Shown: in pieces, positions 8,963 to 20,113 of the stretch
Layout: the number at the start of each line of letters is the position of its first letter
Numbering within the stretch: position 1 is the first letter of the stretch
DNA from: Marinimicrobium sp. C6131
GTDB taxonomy: Bacteria > Pseudomonadota > Gammaproteobacteria > Pseudomonadales > Cellvibrionaceae
Reading direction: 5' to 3'
DNA: 64,000 nucleotides
Assembly (NCBI RefSeq): GCF_026153455.1
Contig: NZ_CP110629.1
Span: 620,001-684,000, forward strand
Program-made: the position numbers and the translations under genes
Notes under the pieces: generated by a model
Databases searched by the model: none
What the model was told of the DNA's origin: nothing
Seen by the model: the letters and a program-made list of their open reading frames with translations, nothing else

Positions 8963-10492
8963 TTACTCTGATTCTGTGGCTGGGGTATCCGGGTGAGGTT
9001 CGGAAAGATAGGGAGTGTATGGGATTTGGTCGGTAGCTGACAGGTCGTCATTGATGTCATAGATCATCGACTCGATGATACCTTCATCTGTTGTTCCCCA
9101 GTAGTTTTCCCGCGCATCCATGGAAGCGTTGCTGTGTCCGGGACGCAACTCCACTGCTATTCGGTCCGTGCTTAGAAAGCTGTTTTTCGATACTGTAAGA
9201 ACAGAGGAGTCATATGTGGCCCAGCTTTGTACTGCGTAGCCGGAAGAGGTTGAAGATCCTTGATTACGAATAAACACATTATTCTCGACTGTTGCGTTCA
9301 CTCCGGTAGAAAGGCCTATTGATAATCCTCCAGTATCTATGAATATGTTGCGAGCTATAGTTACATCATCTACTGGATACCAGAGGTGAACGTAAGGGAT
9401 GCCCTCTATGACCGAGTCGGTTAGTATCAATGTCCCGTAAATCGCATTACCGGTTGGGTAATACAAGCTGCCACCACGCAGTGACAAAAATGTTAAATCG
9501 ATCTTGAAGGGAGGATCTGAAGTCGAATTATTTCCCGGGACTATATGGAGATTGTTGATACGCACATTGTTGTTTGGGGCGCCTTCTACCTTGAATATAC
9601 CAAATACGGAAAAATTTCTGTTGTCGCCTTCTAAGTTAACTCCTGGTTGGATATTTACGGTGGTGTTATGAGCTACCTGAACATCTTCGTAGGCCTTGTA
9701 GGGGGATTGGTTCTCGTTTAGTAACTGATCTGAATAGATGATTCCTCCCAAAGGCGTAGCGTTCAACTCCGTAATGGGGTCAGTCCTAAACCTATGACCA
9801 TCTCCAAAATCCGCTTCAATGATAAAATCTTTCTCTCCCAGGTTGAAATTCTCCAGTGTCTTCAGGGCGATGCTGACATTTGGGACCATTTCTGCGTCCG
9901 GGTAAGCAGCATAATTCGATGTGTCGGATATACCTACCGGCATTGCGTAGGCGGCATAGTGGGGCGCTTCGATACTAGTCCAGGATAGAGTTAATCCGTC
10001 TTCTGAGAATTCGCCTTCTGCAAAAAAATTAGAAATGCAGCGCAAGTTAAGGACATTGCCTGAACCGTTCTGCGTAAGTCCTTGAGATCCCATAAGTGAG
10101 CAACGCGGTAGTCCTCCAGGCGACAGAGGAGCCGCAGTTATTGATACCTTGTACTCGGTGCCCTCAGGTAGCCCCGTAGGGAACATAAAGGACCCATCAG
10201 AGAATATTTCGACATTTTCGCTGTCATTAATCTGAAGAATGACGGGTTCGTCGAGGTTATCAATCCCAACGGATGTTCCCCCAATATGATAGACGAGCAC
10301 CTCTTGCTCGGGAGGAGGTTCTTCAGATGGATTATTCGGCTCTGGATCATCTGTCGGTGTATCGGTCTCCGTCTCAGACTGATCCTCAAAGGTTGACTCG
10401 GGAGTAGGTGAAGATGTCCCACCCTCACTGCCACAGGCAGACAATACCAGTGCTATGAATCCAGCTTGGAATAGCTTTATTAACTGTTTCAT
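8963..10492 (-). CDS. Right-handed beta-helix lipoprotein
   Basis: A 509-residue predicted lipoprotein: the signal peptide ends in VLSAC (Cys20), followed by a Ser/Thr/Asp/Glu/Pro-rich linker (about residues 24-65). The middle has beta-sandwich-like segments, and from about residue 285 there are short beta-strand rungs rich in Asn and Val (ENNVFIRN, SKNSFLS, ARENYWGT) typical of parallel beta-helix proteins related to polysaccharide lyases or pectin-binding proteins. No catalytic motif is recognised, so binding or surface display is as likely as cleavage. The gene is clearly AT-richer than the pectin locus. A GGGGG stretch precedes the ATG, which directly follows the TAA of the small upstream frame (TAAATG). 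Confidence 0.75.
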   Translation of the reverse strand: MKQLIKLFQAGFIALVLSACGSEGGTSSPTPESTFEDQSETETDTPTDDPEPNNPSEEPPPEQEVLVYHIGGTSVGIDNLDEPVILQINDSENVEIFSDGSFMFPTGLPEGTEYKVSITAAPLSPGGLPRCSLMGSQGLTQNGSGNVLNLRCISNFFAEGEFSEDGLTLSWTSIEAPHYAAYAMPVGISDTSNYAAYPDAEMVPNVSIALKTLENFNLGEKDFIIEADFGDGHRFRTDPITELNATPLGGIIYSDQLLNENQSPYKAYEDVQVAHNTTVNIQPGVNLEGDNRNFSVFGIFKVEGAPNNNVRINNLHIVPGNNSTSDPPFKIDLTFLSLRGGSLYYPTGNAIYGTLILTDSVIEGIPYVHLWYPVDDVTIARNIFIDTGGLSIGLSTGVNATVENNVFIRNQGSSTSSGYAVQSWATYDSSVLTVSKNSFLSTDRIAVELRPGHSNASMDARENYWGTTDEGIIESMIYDINDDLSATDQIPYTPYLSEPHPDTPATESE

Positions 10493-10915
10493 TTAAGGCC
10501 CCCGAACCATCATCTCTCTGAGCGGCAAAAACTGTTCCAGGGCTATAAAAATCAATTGGTTATAGGCATTCTTCTTGATGGGTGTAAAAATTATCGACGC
10601 TCTGTGTGTTTTCCGGTGAATATGACTTTTCACTCCCCTAATTGTATGGGTAGCTGGGGGCAGGCTGGATAGAAATTTGCTTTGAGCAGGTTGTTCTGGC
10701 TCTTTCTTAAATTGGATCTTTGAAAGGTGACGAGTTATGGTGCTCAGCGGTTCGTATTGGTGCTCTACGCGAGAAAGTTCTCCGAAGGTTGAGGGGTTCA
10801 CTTGAACAATTTGCTTGAGAAGTAAAAGTGTATTTAAAACCTGATGTTCCGGAGGTGCAGGGTTATTAGCGCAACGGAATACCGTCTCGTTGAATGATGC
10901 GCTGAAACGACTCAT
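10493..10915 (-). CDS. Possible small winged-helix (MarR-like) protein
   Basis: A 140-codon frame that I cannot assign with certainty. Residues about 25-70 read like a winged-helix DNA-binding unit (LNTLLLLKQIV, then STFGELSRVEHQ and STITRHLSKIQ as helix-turn-helix). HRKTHRASIIFTPIKKN near residue 105 resembles the wing and 'LTpkG' region of MarR-type regulators. The TAA stop is immediately followed by the ATG of the lipoprotein, which suggests translational coupling. Against it: the start overlaps the MNT gene by 50 bp, no ribosome site is convincing, and the fit was made by eye. If it is not a gene, the 373 bp between lipoprotein and MNT gene holds nothing else I recognise. Confidence 0.4.
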   Translation of the reverse strand: MSRFSASFNETVFRCANNPAPPEHQVLNTLLLLKQIVQVNPSTFGELSRVEHQYEPLSTITRHLSKIQFKKEPEQPAQSKFLSSLPPATHTIRGVKSHIHRKTHRASIIFTPIKKNAYNQLIFIALEQFLPLREMMVRGP

Positions 10916-11177
10916 CCGTCATTGAATAGTCCAGGACATCTACTTTCCATGGAAGGTCGGACTCGGAGAACGCTTCTGATAGCCTGGCCAGCGTATCGAT
11001 CGGAACGGGCTTTTCGCTGACAATGGCCAAGTCGAGGTCGGAGTAGGGTTTTGGCTTTCCGGTCGCACGGGAACCGAAGGCGAGTACCCGCGTACTGGCC
11101 AGGTGCCGACTTAGAATATCTTCGATCAGGTGCCATTCGCTCGGGGTGACGCGGAGACCGCTGGGAACCTGACTCAT
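10866..11177 (-). CDS. MNT-domain nucleotidyltransferase antitoxin (MntA-like)
   Basis: A 103-residue minimal nucleotidyltransferase. It carries the signature G-S-X10-D-X-D (GSRATGKP...SDLDLAI, residues about 35-51), the metal- and NTP-binding core of MntA antitoxins, and a third acidic strand KVDVLDYS. In characterised type VII systems such proteins AMPylate a tyrosine of the partner HEPN toxin and so inactivate it; the same role is inferred here. The ATG overlaps the stop of the upstream HEPN-like gene by 4 bp (ATGA), as is usual for these pairs. Confidence 0.82.
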   Translation of the reverse strand: MSQVPSGLRVTPSEWHLIEDILSRHLASTRVLAFGSRATGKPKPYSDLDLAIVSEKPVPIDTLARLSEAFSESDLPWKVDVLDYSMTDESFQRIIQRDGIPLR

Positions 11178-11584
11178 ACGTTTCGCTTTTGCAATTCGTT
11201 CAGCAGATGGCGAGCTTCCAGGAGAAAGTCGGGTATCTCCGCGACTACGATGAGCGCGACATCTTCGCTGTAGGTGTGGCTGGTTTTGGCTCTAAGCTCT
11301 CGATAGCGACGCCACGTTGGCCAGTCACTTCGTAACAAACCGGCCTCATTACCTGTCCGGATCAGATCCTGAAACGGCATTGCGTCAAACTGCTCAGGAG
11401 TGGCGGACGTCATTTCCAGATACCGCTTGAGCATTTTGTGACTGATTTCGTAGGTGAACTCAAAGCGTTGAATCAGCCCGTCTCTAATCTGGGTGTCGGA
11501 GGTATCTTGTTGGTAGCGGGCAAGACCCTCCTCCAGTCGTGAGACAGCGTTCGCTAGGGTGGTAAGATCCAGCTTTGCTTCCAT
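11174..11584 (-). CDS. HI0074-family HEPN-like partner protein (HepT-like toxin)
   Basis: A 136-residue all-helical protein of the HI0074 'nucleotidyltransferase substrate-binding' family, which belongs to the HEPN superfamily. The conserved FEFTYEISHKMLKRYL helix is at about residues 46-61. A RAKTSHTY segment (about 99-106) gives R-X4-H, the active-site pattern of HEPN RNases, with the Tyr that MntA-type partners modify lying two residues after the His. It is first in a two-gene unit with the MNT gene. Together they form a candidate type VII toxin-antitoxin module; toxicity cannot be judged from sequence. Confidence 0.8.
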   Translation of the reverse strand: MEAKLDLTTLANAVSRLEEGLARYQQDTSDTQIRDGLIQRFEFTYEISHKMLKRYLEMTSATPEQFDAMPFQDLIRTGNEAGLLRSDWPTWRRYRELRAKTSHTYSEDVALIVVAEIPDFLLEARHLLNELQKRNV

Positions 11585-11646
11585 TGTTACTTTGCCGTCA
11601 GAATATCACTTTGGATTATCGATAAAGCATAACAGTTTACGCGCAT

Positions 11647-14556
<2,910 letters not shown>

Positions 14557-14644
14557 AGGATGACTCGTGTCGGGGTTGTGCGAACGTGATCGTCGGGCGT
14601 GCGGAGGGCGGTGTAAATCCGGGCCTCCAAAGGGCGCTAATGGT

Positions 14645-14695
14645 AGCAATTGCCGGCTCTGGCGGCAATTGCTGAATCCTCTGCCGAATCCTCTG
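14645..14695 (-). promoter_or_regulatory. Inverted repeat plus 12-bp tandem repeat upstream of gcvP
   Basis: AGCAATTGCCG (14645-14655) and CGGCAATTGCT (14663-14673) form a perfect 11-bp inverted repeat with a 7-nt loop. Directly beside it GAATCCTCTG occurs twice with a 12-bp period (14674-14683, 14686-14695). The hairpin has no U-tract, so it could be a leader structure or a protein-binding site for gcvP control. Sequence symmetry is certain; function is not. Confidence 0.4.
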
Positions 14696-14805
14696 AGTGG
14701 ACCGCGTTGACCGCGGCCTCCGGGCACCCGACGGCAAGTAAAGATACGTCAGCGCCCGGCCTCTGGATTGTCGGCGGCGCAATAATCAGTTTATACTGCC
14801 CAGCT

Positions 14806-14824
14806 TATAGTAATCTTAACTATA
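14806..14824. promoter_or_regulatory. Small inverted repeat in the gcvP/transporter intergenic region
   Basis: TATAGT and ACTATA are separated by 7 nt, about 110 bp before the GPH transporter start, in the only AT-rich part of this divergent intergenic region. It could be part of the transporter promoter or an operator. Only the symmetry is observed. Confidence 0.25.
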
Positions 14825-14931
14825 TACGCTGGCTCCGGGAGTCGGGTACACTTCCGACTGACGCTGGTAGTGTGAGGGGGCGCAGAGCCACCCTTGAACG
14901 TTAACGACTCAACAATAAGACTCTGAGCGCT

Positions 14932-16419
14932 ATGAATAATCAGTCACAAATACTCTCAGTCAAAGAGAAGGTAGGCTACAGCCTGGGCGATCTGGCGGCG
15001 AACCTGGTATTCCAGACCATGGTCACCTTTATTGCCTACTACTATACGGATGTGTACAAACTCGAGGCCAGCACGGCTCAGTGGGTAATTGCTACCTGTG
15101 GCATCATCGGCGGGGTGCTGTTTGCGCCCATCATGGGCGCGATTGCGGATCGTACCCGTACCCGCTGGGGCCGTTACCGCCCCTGGATTCTGTGGACGTC
15201 CATTCCCTTCGGTGTGATGGTGCTACTGACCTTCACCACGCCGAATGTCAGTTATGAAATGAAGGTGGTTTACGCCTTTGCCACCTACCTCGCGTTGGTT
15301 ACCCTCTACACCGCCAACAACCTGCCGTATTCATCGCTCAGCGGTGTGCTGACCGGCAATATGTCCCAGCGTAACAGTCTGTCCGCCTACCGCTTTGTGG
15401 CGGTGATGGTGGCCCAGTTCACCGTGCAGGTGCTGTTGCGTCCGATCGTGTTGATCCTGGGTGATGGTGATGAGGCGGTCGGTTTTGAGAAAATCATGAT
15501 GATCTTCGCCGTGGTCGGGGTGATTTTCTTCTTCATCACTTTCTTCACCACCCGTGAGCGCGTCATTGAAAAGCCGGGCGAGACCAGCACCATCCGCCAG
15601 GACCTGGGCGACCTGCTGCTGCGTAATATTCCCTGGGTGATTCTGCTGTGCGTCACGGTTCTGGTGTTCACCAACCTGGCGTTGAAAGGCGGTACCTACG
15701 TGTACTACTTCAAGTACTACGCGAGCCAGGCCGCGATTACAGCCTTCCTGAGCGACATTGGTTTCACGGGTCTGATCGCCAGTATCCAGAGCGTCTGGCC
15801 CAACTTCGCCTGGCCTGAAGATCCCGACGCCTCGGCCTTCGCCCTGTTCAACGGCGCCGGCATCATTCTGATGATCGTCGGTATCGGTTTTGCCCGGCCC
15901 CTGGCGGACCGCTTCGGCAAGCGCAACATTTTCGGGGGCTTCCTGTTTCTGTCCGCCTTACCGTTGATCGGGTTTGCGGTGGTACCCCGGGAGTCGATCG
16001 GGACCATGTTCGTACTGCAGATTCTGCACGGCTTTTTCTACGGCGTGACCATTCCGCTGCTGTGGGCCATGACCGCAGACGTCGCGGACTACTCCGAGTG
16101 GCGTAACCATCGTCGGGCAACCGGTATTATTTTCTCCGCCATGATTCTGGGCCTGAAAGGCGGTCTGACCCTCGGTGGTACCCTGGTGGTGACTTTCCTG
16201 GCGGCCTATGGCTATGAGGCCGGGGTGGCGGATCAGACGGCCGAATCGATTCTGGGTATCAAGCTGACCATGAGCATCTACTCGGCGATTCCGTTCCTGA
16301 TCGCCTGCGGTCTGTTGTTCTTCTACCGGATCAACAAATCGCTTGAGACGGAAATTGAGCAGGAGTTGGGTTCACGTCGCACCCAGCCGATGCCGGAGCC
16401 GGATGAGCCGACCCTGTAA
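14932..16419 (+). CDS. GPH-family sugar:cation symporter (MelB-like, MFS)
   Basis: A 495-residue inner-membrane symporter of the glycoside-pentoside-hexuronide family, importing a sugar or oligosaccharide with Na+ or H+. Evidence: N-terminal VKEKVGYSLGDLAANLVFQ, the family motif around ADRTRTRWGRYRPWILW (residues about 72-88), about 12 hydrophobic segments, and the second-half motif ADRFGKRNIFGG. The cytoplasmic C-tail is acidic and short. It is transcribed divergently from gcvP and followed by a strong terminator. The substrate cannot be told; GPH members in polysaccharide degraders often import disaccharides or uronosides. Confidence 0.9.
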   Translation: MNNQSQILSVKEKVGYSLGDLAANLVFQTMVTFIAYYYTDVYKLEASTAQWVIATCGIIGGVLFAPIMGAIADRTRTRWGRYRPWILWTSIPFGVMVLLTFTTPNVSYEMKVVYAFATYLALVTLYTANNLPYSSLSGVLTGNMSQRNSLSAYRFVAVMVAQFTVQVLLRPIVLILGDGDEAVGFEKIMMIFAVVGVIFFFITFFTTRERVIEKPGETSTIRQDLGDLLLRNIPWVILLCVTVLVFTNLALKGGTYVYYFKYYASQAAITAFLSDIGFTGLIASIQSVWPNFAWPEDPDASAFALFNGAGIILMIVGIGFARPLADRFGKRNIFGGFLFLSALPLIGFAVVPRESIGTMFVLQILHGFFYGVTIPLLWAMTADVADYSEWRNHRRATGIIFSAMILGLKGGLTLGGTLVVTFLAAYGYEAGVADQTAESILGIKLTMSIYSAIPFLIACGLLFFYRINKSLETEIEQELGSRRTQPMPEPDEPTL

Positions 16420-16436
16420 GGGGTTGGTTTGATCGG

Positions 16437-16478
16437 CCAACAAAAAAGGCGAGCCGGATGGCTCGCCTTTTTTGTTGG
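16437..16478. terminator. Strong bidirectional rho-independent terminator
   Basis: A perfect 19-bp inverted repeat, CCAACAAAAAAGGCGAGCC and its complement, around a GGAT loop. It has A-runs and T-runs on both sides of the GC stem, so it can stop transcription from the transporter and from the opposite strand. Confidence 0.95.
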
Positions 16479-16498
16479 GGATGTGATTTCGAGTTGGG

Positions 16499-16612
16499 TT
16501 GCGGCGGATGCGGGCTTACACCGCTGCGCTCGGCCCCTACGGGTAGCACTAAAGGTCGCGTAGGGCGGATCGGTCCGACGCATCGGAGCGCGAAGCGCGC
16601 ATCCGCCGTTAC
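16499..16612. repeat. REP-like extragenic palindromic element
   Basis: Begins with TGCGGCGGATGCG and ends with GCGCGCATCCGCC, with internal CCCCTAC...GTAGGG and GGATCGGTCCG half-sites that fold back on themselves. This GTAGGGCGGAT...ATCCGCC layout is typical of dispersed intergenic palindromes in gammaproteobacteria. It fills the space between the terminator and the TerB-like gene. Copy number elsewhere cannot be seen. Confidence 0.6.
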
Positions 16613-16618
16613 CGAACT

Positions 16619-17077
16619 TTATGCCTGCCCATCCCTCACCGAATTCCGCGCATGAATAAACATCGAATGCGACACATAAATTAAATCCGCCACTTTGCGG
16701 ATCAGTGCCTCTTCGTATTTATCCAGCTCACCGTCGGCGTAGGCCACTTCCCACATTGCCTTGATCAGCTCGTACTTCTCGTCGTCGCTACAGGTCTGGT
16801 TGATCTGGTAGGTGAACTGATGCAGCGAGGTGGCGTCATCCTGTTCGGACTTGGCCAACTCACTCAGTTCGTCCAACTGCGCGGGATCGAGCTCGTACTT
16901 GCGGTGCAGGATGTTGCGGAGGGTGGCCAGCTCGGTGTCATCGAGCAGGCGATCAGCGGTGCCGACTTCAATCAGAAGGGCGGCGACCGCCAATTGCTTC
17001 TGCTCGGAAGACAACGCGGGCGCATTGTCTTCCGGCTGAAGGTGCTTCTCAATAAACTGCGAAATTTTATTAAGCAC
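16619..17077 (-). CDS. TerB/DjlA-N-like family protein
   Basis: A 152-residue soluble, acidic, all-helical protein with the TerB fold: LAVAALLIEVGTADRLLDDTELATLRNIL (helices with acidic metal-binding loop, residues about 29-57) and AMWEVAYADGELDKYEEALIRKVADLI (about 106-132). The paired ADxxLDDxE and ADGELDxYE loops match the family. TerB-like domains bind divalent metal and occur in stress or envelope proteins; the precise role is unknown. The GTG start overlaps the end of transaldolase by 8 bp, so it is probably translated from the same transcript. Confidence 0.85.
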   Translation of the reverse strand: MLNKISQFIEKHLQPEDNAPALSSEQKQLAVAALLIEVGTADRLLDDTELATLRNILHRKYELDPAQLDELSELAKSEQDDATSLHQFTYQINQTCSDDEKYELIKAMWEVAYADGELDKYEEALIRKVADLIYVSHSMFIHARNSVRDGQA

Positions 17078-18026
17078 GTGACTTCAACAGATCTTCCAGT
17101 TTGACCTGGTCGGCGGCGAAGTTGCGAATGCCTTCGGCCAGCTTTTCGGTTGCCATGGGATCTTCATTCAGCGCAAAGCGGAAACTGGATTCATCATTGT
17201 TGGGCTTGGCAATCGCCTCACCGGTGTTCTCGGGAGACAGCTTGCGCTCCAGAGTGCCGGTGTCATTGCTCAACTCTTCCAGCAACTGCGGGCTGATGGT
17301 CAGGCGGTCGCAGCCGGCCAGCGCTTCGATTTCACCGATGTTGCGGAAGCTGGCACCCATCACAACCGTCTTGTAGCCGTGCTGCTTGAAGTAGTTGTAG
17401 ATGTGACGCACGGACAGAACGCCGGGATCTTCTTCCGGGGCGTATTCGCTCTTGCCGGTGTCTTTCTTGTACCAGTCCAGAATACGGCCCACGAAGGGAG
17501 AGATCAGGTAGACACCGGCTTCGGCGCAAGCGGCCGCCTGGGCGAAGTTGAACAGCAGGGTCAGGTTACAGTTGATCCCTTCTTTCTGCAGCACTTCTGC
17601 CGCGCGAATGCCTTCCCAGGTGGAGGCCAGCTTGATCAGAACGCGGGACCTGTCCACACCGCTCTTCTCGTACAGGTCAATCAGGTGGTGCGCCTTCTCA
17701 ATGCTGGCTTTGGTATTAAACGACAGGCGAGCGTCCACTTCGGTGGAAATCTTGCCCGGGATCAGTTTCAGTACTTCACAACCGACGGCGACCGCCAGGT
17801 GGTCGCAGGCATAGCTTATCTGCTCAGCTTCAGTGCCACCCTCTTTTTTGCCGGCGGCAATGGACGCGTCCACCAGCTCGGCATACTCGGGAATCTGAGC
17901 GGCTTTGAGCAGCAACGAGGGGTTGGTGGTCGCATCTTGCGGCTGATATTTTTTGATGGCGGAAATCTCACCGGTATCCGCGACCACATCGGTCATTTTC
18001 TTCAGCTGTTCGAGTTTCGTAGTCAC
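17070..18026 (-). CDS. tal: Transaldolase
   Basis: Pentose phosphate pathway enzyme that moves a dihydroxyacetone unit from sedoheptulose-7-P to glyceraldehyde-3-P. The 318-residue length is that of TalB-type enzymes. Motifs: DATTNPSLLLKAA near residue 31, SFNTKASIEKAHHL, RVLIKLASTWEGIRAAE with the Schiff-base lysine near residue 132, and the phosphate-binding YLISPFVGRILDWYKK and VMGASFRN blocks. Translation starts at GTG after GGGAT. The stop overlaps the TerB-like gene. Confidence 0.96.
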   Translation of the reverse strand: MTTKLEQLKKMTDVVADTGEISAIKKYQPQDATTNPSLLLKAAQIPEYAELVDASIAAGKKEGGTEAEQISYACDHLAVAVGCEVLKLIPGKISTEVDARLSFNTKASIEKAHHLIDLYEKSGVDRSRVLIKLASTWEGIRAAEVLQKEGINCNLTLLFNFAQAAACAEAGVYLISPFVGRILDWYKKDTGKSEYAPEEDPGVLSVRHIYNYFKQHGYKTVVMGASFRNIGEIEALAGCDRLTISPQLLEELSNDTGTLERKLSPENTGEAIAKPNNDESSFRFALNEDPMATEKLAEGIRNFAADQVKLEDLLKSRA

Positions 18027-18196
18027 TGTTATCCCGTCCTATATTTAACGTGTTGAGTGAATGGTTGACGGCCAGCGGCCGGCAATCATGGGTGCCGGGC
18101 CCGTCGGTGGCCGGTTAGCGTTCGATCTGTATCCTTATTGTATTACAAATTGCTTCCCGCTTGTAGTTTTGGCTTTTGCTCTCCAGCTTGGCGCTT

Positions 18197-19213
18197 TCAT
18201 ACCGCCATTGTATCAGGCTCGACGCGGGCTCTGGCCGCGTCGAGCACTTCCAGACCCGCACCGGGCCGGAATGCCTGTTCGCTGATCACCCGACGGAACT
18301 GACGCCCGCCGGGCTGGCCCTGGTAGAGGCCCAGAATATGTCGGGTCATATACTTCAGGGACACGCCCCGGGCGAGTTCGGTTCCCATATAGTCGCGGAA
18401 TGCATCCAGTATATCGGCCCGGGTCGGTACGGGTCGGGAGGCGCCAAACAGCTGCTGATCCACCTCCGCCAACAGGTAGGGGTTGGTATAGATTTCCCGG
18501 CCGATCATGACGCCGTCCAGGTCGTCCAGCAGCGTTTTGGCCTGCTCCAGCGTGTTGATGCCGCCATTGATGATGATTTCAAGGTCCGGGTACTCCCGTT
18601 TGAGCTGACGGACCCGGTCGTAATCCAGCGGCGGAACGGTGCGGTTCTCTTTGGGACTGAGGCCCTTCAGCCACGCCTTGCGGGCGTGCACGATAAAGGT
18701 GCGGCAGCCCGTTGCCGCCACGGTGCCGACAAAGTGTGACAGCCCCTCGTAGGCATCCATATCGTCCACACCAATGCGGTGTTTGACCGTCACCGGAATG
18801 GTCACGGCCTGTTGCATGGCATCGATGCACTCGGCCACCAGGTCCGGCTCGGTCATCAGGCAGGCGCCGATTTTGTTGTTCTGTACCCGATCGCTGGGGC
18901 AGCCGCAGTTGAGATTGACTTCGTCATACCCCCAGTCTTCAGCCATGCGGGCACACTCGGCCAGCTCCGCCGGATTGCTGCCGCCCAACTGCAGGGCGAG
19001 GGGGTGTTCCACGACGTTGTAATCCAGGTGTTGGGCCCGGTCGCCATGAATCAGGGCGCCGGTAGTCACCATTTCCGTGTACAGGAGGGTTTCACGGCTG
19101 AGTAGCCGCCAGAAGGTCCGGCAATGCCGGTCAGACCAATCCATCATCGGGGCGGCGCAGAAGCGTCGGTTGACCGGATCTGGTGTGGCGTGAGGCCGGT
19201 GGCTCTGACTCAT
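18197..19213 (-). CDS. dusA: tRNA-dihydrouridine(20/20a) synthase
   Basis: FMN enzyme that reduces uridine in the tRNA D-loop. The 338 residues begin with the Dus core FCAAPMMDWSDRHCRTFWRLLS, typical of DusA. VNLNCGCPSDRVQ holds the catalytic Cys; VTVKHRIGVDD and IIINGGI bind FMN and phosphate; the DusA-specific C-terminal helical part with ARGVSLKYMTRHILGLYQG is complete. AGGA lies 5 nt before the ATG. It is a single gene; the 170 bp between it and tal hold nothing recognised. Confidence 0.96.
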   Translation of the reverse strand: MSQSHRPHATPDPVNRRFCAAPMMDWSDRHCRTFWRLLSRETLLYTEMVTTGALIHGDRAQHLDYNVVEHPLALQLGGSNPAELAECARMAEDWGYDEVNLNCGCPSDRVQNNKIGACLMTEPDLVAECIDAMQQAVTIPVTVKHRIGVDDMDAYEGLSHFVGTVAATGCRTFIVHARKAWLKGLSPKENRTVPPLDYDRVRQLKREYPDLEIIINGGINTLEQAKTLLDDLDGVMIGREIYTNPYLLAEVDQQLFGASRPVPTRADILDAFRDYMGTELARGVSLKYMTRHILGLYQGQPGGRQFRRVISEQAFRPGAGLEVLDAARARVEPDTMAV

Positions 19214-19341
19214 GAGTTCCTATGGGGTAAAAAGTGAATTATATCACTCTTTTGACGGCGACGAAAAATTGTCCCGACGGGAAAACCGCCAATGAGTTGT
19301 GTAAACTAGGCGTTTTTCTGAACGGTAAAGGATGAGGTTTT

Positions 19342-20106
19342 ATGAAGGTTCGACTCACAGCACTGGCGGCCGGTCTGGCGGCATTGAATGCGGCACCGAC
19401 CCTGGCCCAGGAGGAACAAGCAGCGAAGGTGTGGAAAGCGACGGCCGAACTGGGCATGATTGTCACTTCCGGTAATACCGAGACCACCACCTTCCAAGGC
19501 AAGATGGATGCCACCCAGGATCTGGAAATGTGGAAAAACCAGTACGTGATCAGCGCGCTGTTCAAGGAAGATGAAATCACTCTGGCGGACGGCACCAAGG
19601 AAACCGAAAAAACCGCCGAGAAAATTTCCGGGTCGGTGAAAAGTGCCTACAAGCTGGATAAGGACAACGCGAACCTGTTTATCTTTGGTTCTCACACCGA
19701 CGACAAGTTCGGTGCCTACACCAAATACAGCACGCTCGCCATCGGTTATGGTGACCGCCTGTTCGAGACTGAAACCATGCAACTGGATGTGGAAATCGGT
19801 CCGGGTTATTTCTGGGCGGAGCAGGAACAGGAAGATGGCACCACGGTCGACGAAGAGGGCGCTATCGTCCGTGCCGCAGCACAGTACGATTGGCAGGTGA
19901 CCGAGAGTGCCGACTTCCGCCAGACCCTGGCGGTTGAATCCGGTCAGGACAACACCCGCACCACCTCTGACACCTCACTGAGCGCCCGCATCAACGGCTC
20001 CATGCAGATGAAAGTCGGTTTTACGGTTCAGTCGGATTCGGAAGTGACCGAGGGTAAGGAAAAGACGGACACCACCACCTACGTCACTCTTGTGTACAAG
20101 TTCTGA
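19342..20106 (+). CDS. DUF481 outer-membrane beta-barrel protein (YdiY-like)
   Basis: A 254-residue exported protein: signal peptide ending in PTLAQ, then alternating amphipathic strands throughout. It begins with the family pattern ATAELGMIVTSGNTETTT and finishes with TYVTLVYKF, whose terminal Phe is the usual outer-membrane insertion signal. DUF481 proteins (YdiY) are salt- or acid-responsive in some bacteria; the transported ligand is unknown. GGATGAGG precedes the ATG. Monocistronic, divergent from dusA and convergent with the GST gene 8 bp away. Confidence 0.88.
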   Translation: MKVRLTALAAGLAALNAAPTLAQEEQAAKVWKATAELGMIVTSGNTETTTFQGKMDATQDLEMWKNQYVISALFKEDEITLADGTKETEKTAEKISGSVKSAYKLDKDNANLFIFGSHTDDKFGAYTKYSTLAIGYGDRLFETETMQLDVEIGPGYFWAEQEQEDGTTVDEEGAIVRAAAQYDWQVTESADFRQTLAVESGQDNTRTTSDTSLSARINGSMQMKVGFTVQSDSEVTEGKEKTDTTTYVTLVYKF

Positions 20107-20113
20107 CGGCGCT

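Noticed and set aside
14557..14931. Glycine riboswitch before gcvP
   Set aside because: I looked for the conserved aptamer core on the gcvP strand and did not find it; only the inverted repeat is present.
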